Below are positions 60,529 to 64,000 of a stretch of 64,000 bases of DNA, piece by piece; the first letter of the stretch is position 1; each line of letters begins with the position of its first letter. The stretch is from Clavelina lepadiformis (lineage: Eukaryota > Chordata > Ascidiacea > Aplousobranchia > Clavelinidae): positions 17,219,856 through 17,283,855 of the forward strand of contig NC_135246.1 of the NCBI RefSeq assembly GCF_947623445.1, given 5' to 3'. A program made the translations under genes and the position numbers. A model generated the notes under the pieces. That model was not told the origin of the DNA, did no database searches, and saw only the letters and a program-made list of their open reading frames with translations.

Positions 60529-63459
60529 GCAGTATAATCATTAAAAAAGTAATTATCATAATCATACATTTTAGAAATCATTTATTATTCATGATAGTAT
60601 AAATGAAAGTATGTTGCTTCGAAAATTTTAGTCATTTATGTATTTACAGATTTATTCAGACAATAGGCTATAGCATTGCTCGTCAAAAAGTGGATTCGTC
60701 AAAGACGCCAAGTGATCAACTCAATTTGTCTTCAACGAGCACTTTCTTAGACATTTATTAATGTATTTGCATTTTTGAAAGCTTATAAGCTCCAAACACA
60801 ATATAAAATATATCGAAATATAACGTTGTTTTAAACCTATACGAAGAAGGTTATCAGTCATGTTCTACCAACAGCTAGATCAGACCGAAAGGCTACAATA
60901 TTTGTTTCAAACGCTTGACAAATCCTTTCATCTCATGATTATTGTCGTTGGACGTAAGTTTCTAAACCTAAATTTTATCTTGTACTGGTTTGCACCAATA
61001 ACCAATACTTTAACATTTTTCAAGATCGTCTCGTCAAGGTTGCAAACTCCTGGTCTACAATACTTAGATATAGCCTAGACTCTAGAGATTCGTTTGTATT
61101 CCGTGAAACGATGTTTCTGATTGTTATTATAATTGCCACTAATGTTTACAAACTTTTTACCGAGTCCCCAGTTAACCTACTAATTCAAAATCGATAAATA
61201 TTTTTATTTAAAAATAGTTACATCAAAAAATAACTATGCAGCCTGCAATCAACATTATCTGGAAACAATTAACTTAATAAGAAAACAAATTTAGTAACCA
61301 AAGAACCGATGTTAACAAATTTCACACCGGTCTATTTTAATCGGTTCTTTCAAATCGGAGTGTACGAGCACTTTTGATGGCGTAACAATGCAAAACATAA
61401 TACAGTATCAAATTTATGCAATGTCGCGTAAATGCCGTAGAGGAAATTACACAAACCTACCATGGTGAGAAAGCACGCAGTGTAACGATGACGAGTTTTA
61501 CCACAAAACCTTTACATATACTCAGAAGGTAAAAGTGTCGTTTGTTTGAGTTGTTGTGTGCCAGTTGTGGGTTATACTGTATAGCCTATCCTCAACATAG
61601 ATATTTTATGACGATGATCGATAAATGGAATTCTTAAATTGTTTTGCAGGTTAAATCAGGTTAGCCAGACAGACTAAAGTAACATGTAAACAAACAGTTT
61701 TTATTTACTCTCTAAGTTCGCTCAAATTATGGAGTGATGACGGGCGGGTTGACAGCAGTTACTAAAGACGACCTACGTAATGATGAAAATATGAATTTTC
61801 TCCATGCCAAAATGATAGAAATTTTAGGTTTTAATAAATTCGAGTTTAAATATGGTACTGTACAGGTAATAAATATACTTTCATGCGACCGGGATTTATG
61901 CTTAATCTATTGTATCGTAAAAACCTGTAAGAGAGTAATAATGAGTTTATAATACGTCAAAGTAAGGCAAACTTCGGCCAGTTGTAGCCTGCAGTTCTGT
62001 ATTTAGGAAAACACAACATAATAACAAAGAATATAAAAACAACGAACAATACCCATGACGTTCTTTCTCACTCAATACAAGGTAATGTAATTACATGTAT
62101 TGTAATAGTAATTTTGAACACTTATTAAATTCCAGGTGGTACAAGGAATGTTATAATAGATTGCACATTTTAGCACCTGAGCAGAAGCCTGATCGTTTGC
62201 CAGTAATGCTACTGTAAGTTTCTTCATATTGTATCATTATTCTACATAAGCAAAACGTGTAGCTGTAAATAATTCTCAATATTGGAAAAATGTTGGGTAA
62301 AATCACTAAACACAAAGCTTGGTGATAAATAGAAAAATAGCTGTTTAACTTCATGTCAGGTAACTTGTTCGTGAACTACTTACTGTCCATGTGTTTTTCT
62401 CTCTCTAACACAAAACGAACGACTCGTTTTTTGATACGTCTTGTGTGTGTGTTACGCTCAGATTGGGTAAATTGTGTGCTAGTATTCAGAATAGTCCATA
62501 TGTATCTATGTACGACTAACCATTAGGTGAGATGTTACGTCGAATTCTGGGCAAGACCTTGACTTCTACATCCCGGTAATTATTACCTGAAGTTATATTG
62601 CAAAGCGGAGGATTTACAGGATTAATATATGTAGTTGGACCGCTTTCTTGACATACCAGATTACATAATTATGTTCAACAAAACGTGTTGAACAATATTT
62701 TTGTTTATGATGTTCTCGAAAGTTCTATATCTTGAATTTACACAATAAAATATAATCGTAGCTATTGGACATTGACCACAGTAGACCCAGAAGACCAGCA
62801 GCGACGTTGACCAAAGCTTTCTTTTGTGAGTATCTTCACTTTGCTAAGAATGTATAAATAATACAAACTTATAAAGTTACCCAAACTCCACATGAGGGCA
62901 AGAGCTGTAAGCACAATTGCACCACATTGTAATCAATGCTGCTGGGCCATGAACTATGAAGAGGAATAACTTACAAAAAAATGTTAGAGGATTTATAGAT
63001 CAGGCTTTTAACAAGTTTAACAAATAAAGTCGTTTTATTAAATTACGACGTTTCGGAAACGCCTAAATTGTCGATACAAAATTCATCAAATTAAAATAAC
63101 AGCGGAAAAATAACAGGAAATTACTGAATGGACATAGCCTACATGTAAACATGAAAAGAAAAAATTAATCATTTCCGAACAAGGTTTTTCCTCAGTGGGA
63201 AAAATTCAAACAAGAAATTCAAAAAATCTAACAAGCCACACATAAACCTAACTTAGCCTATATGAATACTTCGAACACAAGATCAAAAAATAAGCCAGTA
63301 TTTCCCAGTCTCAAAATATATTACAAAACATTATGAGTACCTGAAAAAAATTTATTCAACCTATTTAACTAAAAAATTTTAATTGTCATTGCGTTAGGTC
63401 AACATTTGTTGTTAGTAATTTTCCAACTTGGTTAATTTTGTATTTGGCTGTTTTACCCT
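60529..63459. other. 2.9 kb insertion in duplication copy 2
   Basis: Absent from copy 1 at the matching point and flanked by the 7-bp direct repeat GTAGGCT (60522-60528 and 63460-63466). There are no obvious terminal inverted repeats and no transposase or reverse transcriptase ORF. It contains two exon-like segments. One is 60860-60953 (MFYQQLDQTERLQYLFQTL..., donor GGAC|gtaagt, phase 1). The other is 61737-61865 (MTGGLTAVTKDDLRNDENMN..., donor CAG|gtaata, phase 0). They do not join to each other, and neither is assigned to a family. Confidence 0.6.
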
Positions 63460-64000
63460 GTAGGCTACAGGCCTACTTCTACTTCACACTGCTCTATTCT
63501 TGCTGCTTAATTACGCAATCTCGACATTTCATTAGACATTTTTTTCACAATGAAGATTTCTGCTACAGGACAAAGTGTGTCAATAGCTTTGAGGTTCAGA
63601 ACTACTTTTATGCATCTGTAGCTTTCAACTGTGTATGTCAAGATGCGAATTTTGATTTGCTTGTGTATTAAAATTTTCATGGCCTGAAAAACTTTCGATT
63701 TGTATTTTGCGCACTAAATACGCACGAATAAATTAAAAGCAAATGAAATAAGTGCCAATAAAATGAATACCGTGTACGAATATATACTCGCTATGAAAAA
63801 ATATAGTCCTTCAGCTTAGGGAATCAAGTTCCCGTTGCATCTAAGGCTTGAAATCCGGTAAAATATAGGCTTGAAACACGGAAATACTCATAACTAATAA
63901 TAAAAAACAACTTCAGTGCGCTCTGGTTTGCTCTTCAGTTTCTTCAATATTATCTCAACTATGCTTCCCGAAACCGCGACAACTGCAAAGCATGCAAAGA
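63460..64000 (+). repeat. Segmental duplication, copy 2, right part (runs off the window)
   Basis: This matches copy 1 from about 58281 to 58833. It includes the open frame after gctacag at 63556-63670 (TKCVNSFEVQNYFYAS...FNCVCQDANFDLLVY, stop). Between copies this frame shows two silent changes and two replacements (P to A, E to A). The other frame through the exon is open in copy 1 but stopped in copy 2. Confidence 0.85.

Noticed and set aside
1..64000. CRISPR arrays, operons, Shine-Dalgarno sites, rRNA genes
   Set aside because: The window is clearly nuclear eukaryotic DNA. No such structures were seen, and tandem arrays here are minisatellites.

Overview
The window is eukaryotic: AT-rich DNA with small exons, GT-AG introns mostly of a few hundred bases, pol III tRNA genes and many short non-autonomous DNA transposons. 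A single full-length Gli gene, a metazoan-type cytosolic aspartyl-tRNA synthetase and the compact gene structure point to an ascidian tunicate, most likely Ciona. The species call is inference. I rebuilt the gene models by hand from splice sites, reading-frame phase and recognisable protein families.

Region 1 (about 1-20.3 kb) is a cluster of small single-pass membrane protein genes. It holds a membrane-anchored one-lobe transferrin relative (+, 1036-5322, first exon not found), then four two- to ten-exon genes: B (-, 6790-8207), C (-, 10563-11628), D (-, 12837-15460) and E (+, 18992-20303). B, D and E are clearly paralogous. Each has a short cytoplasmic N-terminus (MVVEV... in both B and E, PLP motif in all three), a basic/Cys stop, one TM helix, a juxtamembrane YxxxYxE[LI]RxxC motif, a variable acidic linker and a last exon with two cysteines. 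All their introns are phase 0. In D the linker has expanded to seven exons that partly alternate between two types. I recognise no named family for B-E. This is the best candidate here for an undescribed system.

Region 2 (21.6-34.3 kb, -) is a complete 27-exon Gli gene (1554 aa), the transcription factor at the end of Hedgehog signalling. It has the N-terminal conserved region, SYGHL Sufu site, five zinc fingers, PKA/phosphodegron block and C-terminal activation tail. One of its introns carries, on the opposite strand, an initiator tRNA-Met gene and a tRNA-His gene 8 nt apart. Two further exons at 41.1-41.7 kb (-) splice in frame to Gli exon 2 and look like a distal alternative 5' end. The flank at 34.3-49.6 kb has no other gene I can support and is a candidate regulatory region.

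Region 3 (49.6-54.6 kb, -) is the complete 12-exon cytosolic aspartyl-tRNA synthetase gene (533 aa).

Region 4 (57-64 kb, +) holds a tandem segmental duplication with two candidate small secreted-peptide genes. The second copy is split by a 2.9 kb insertion. hAT-type MITEs with 8-bp target duplications and pogo-like MITEs with TA targets are scattered through introns and intergenic DNA, including one nested pair.
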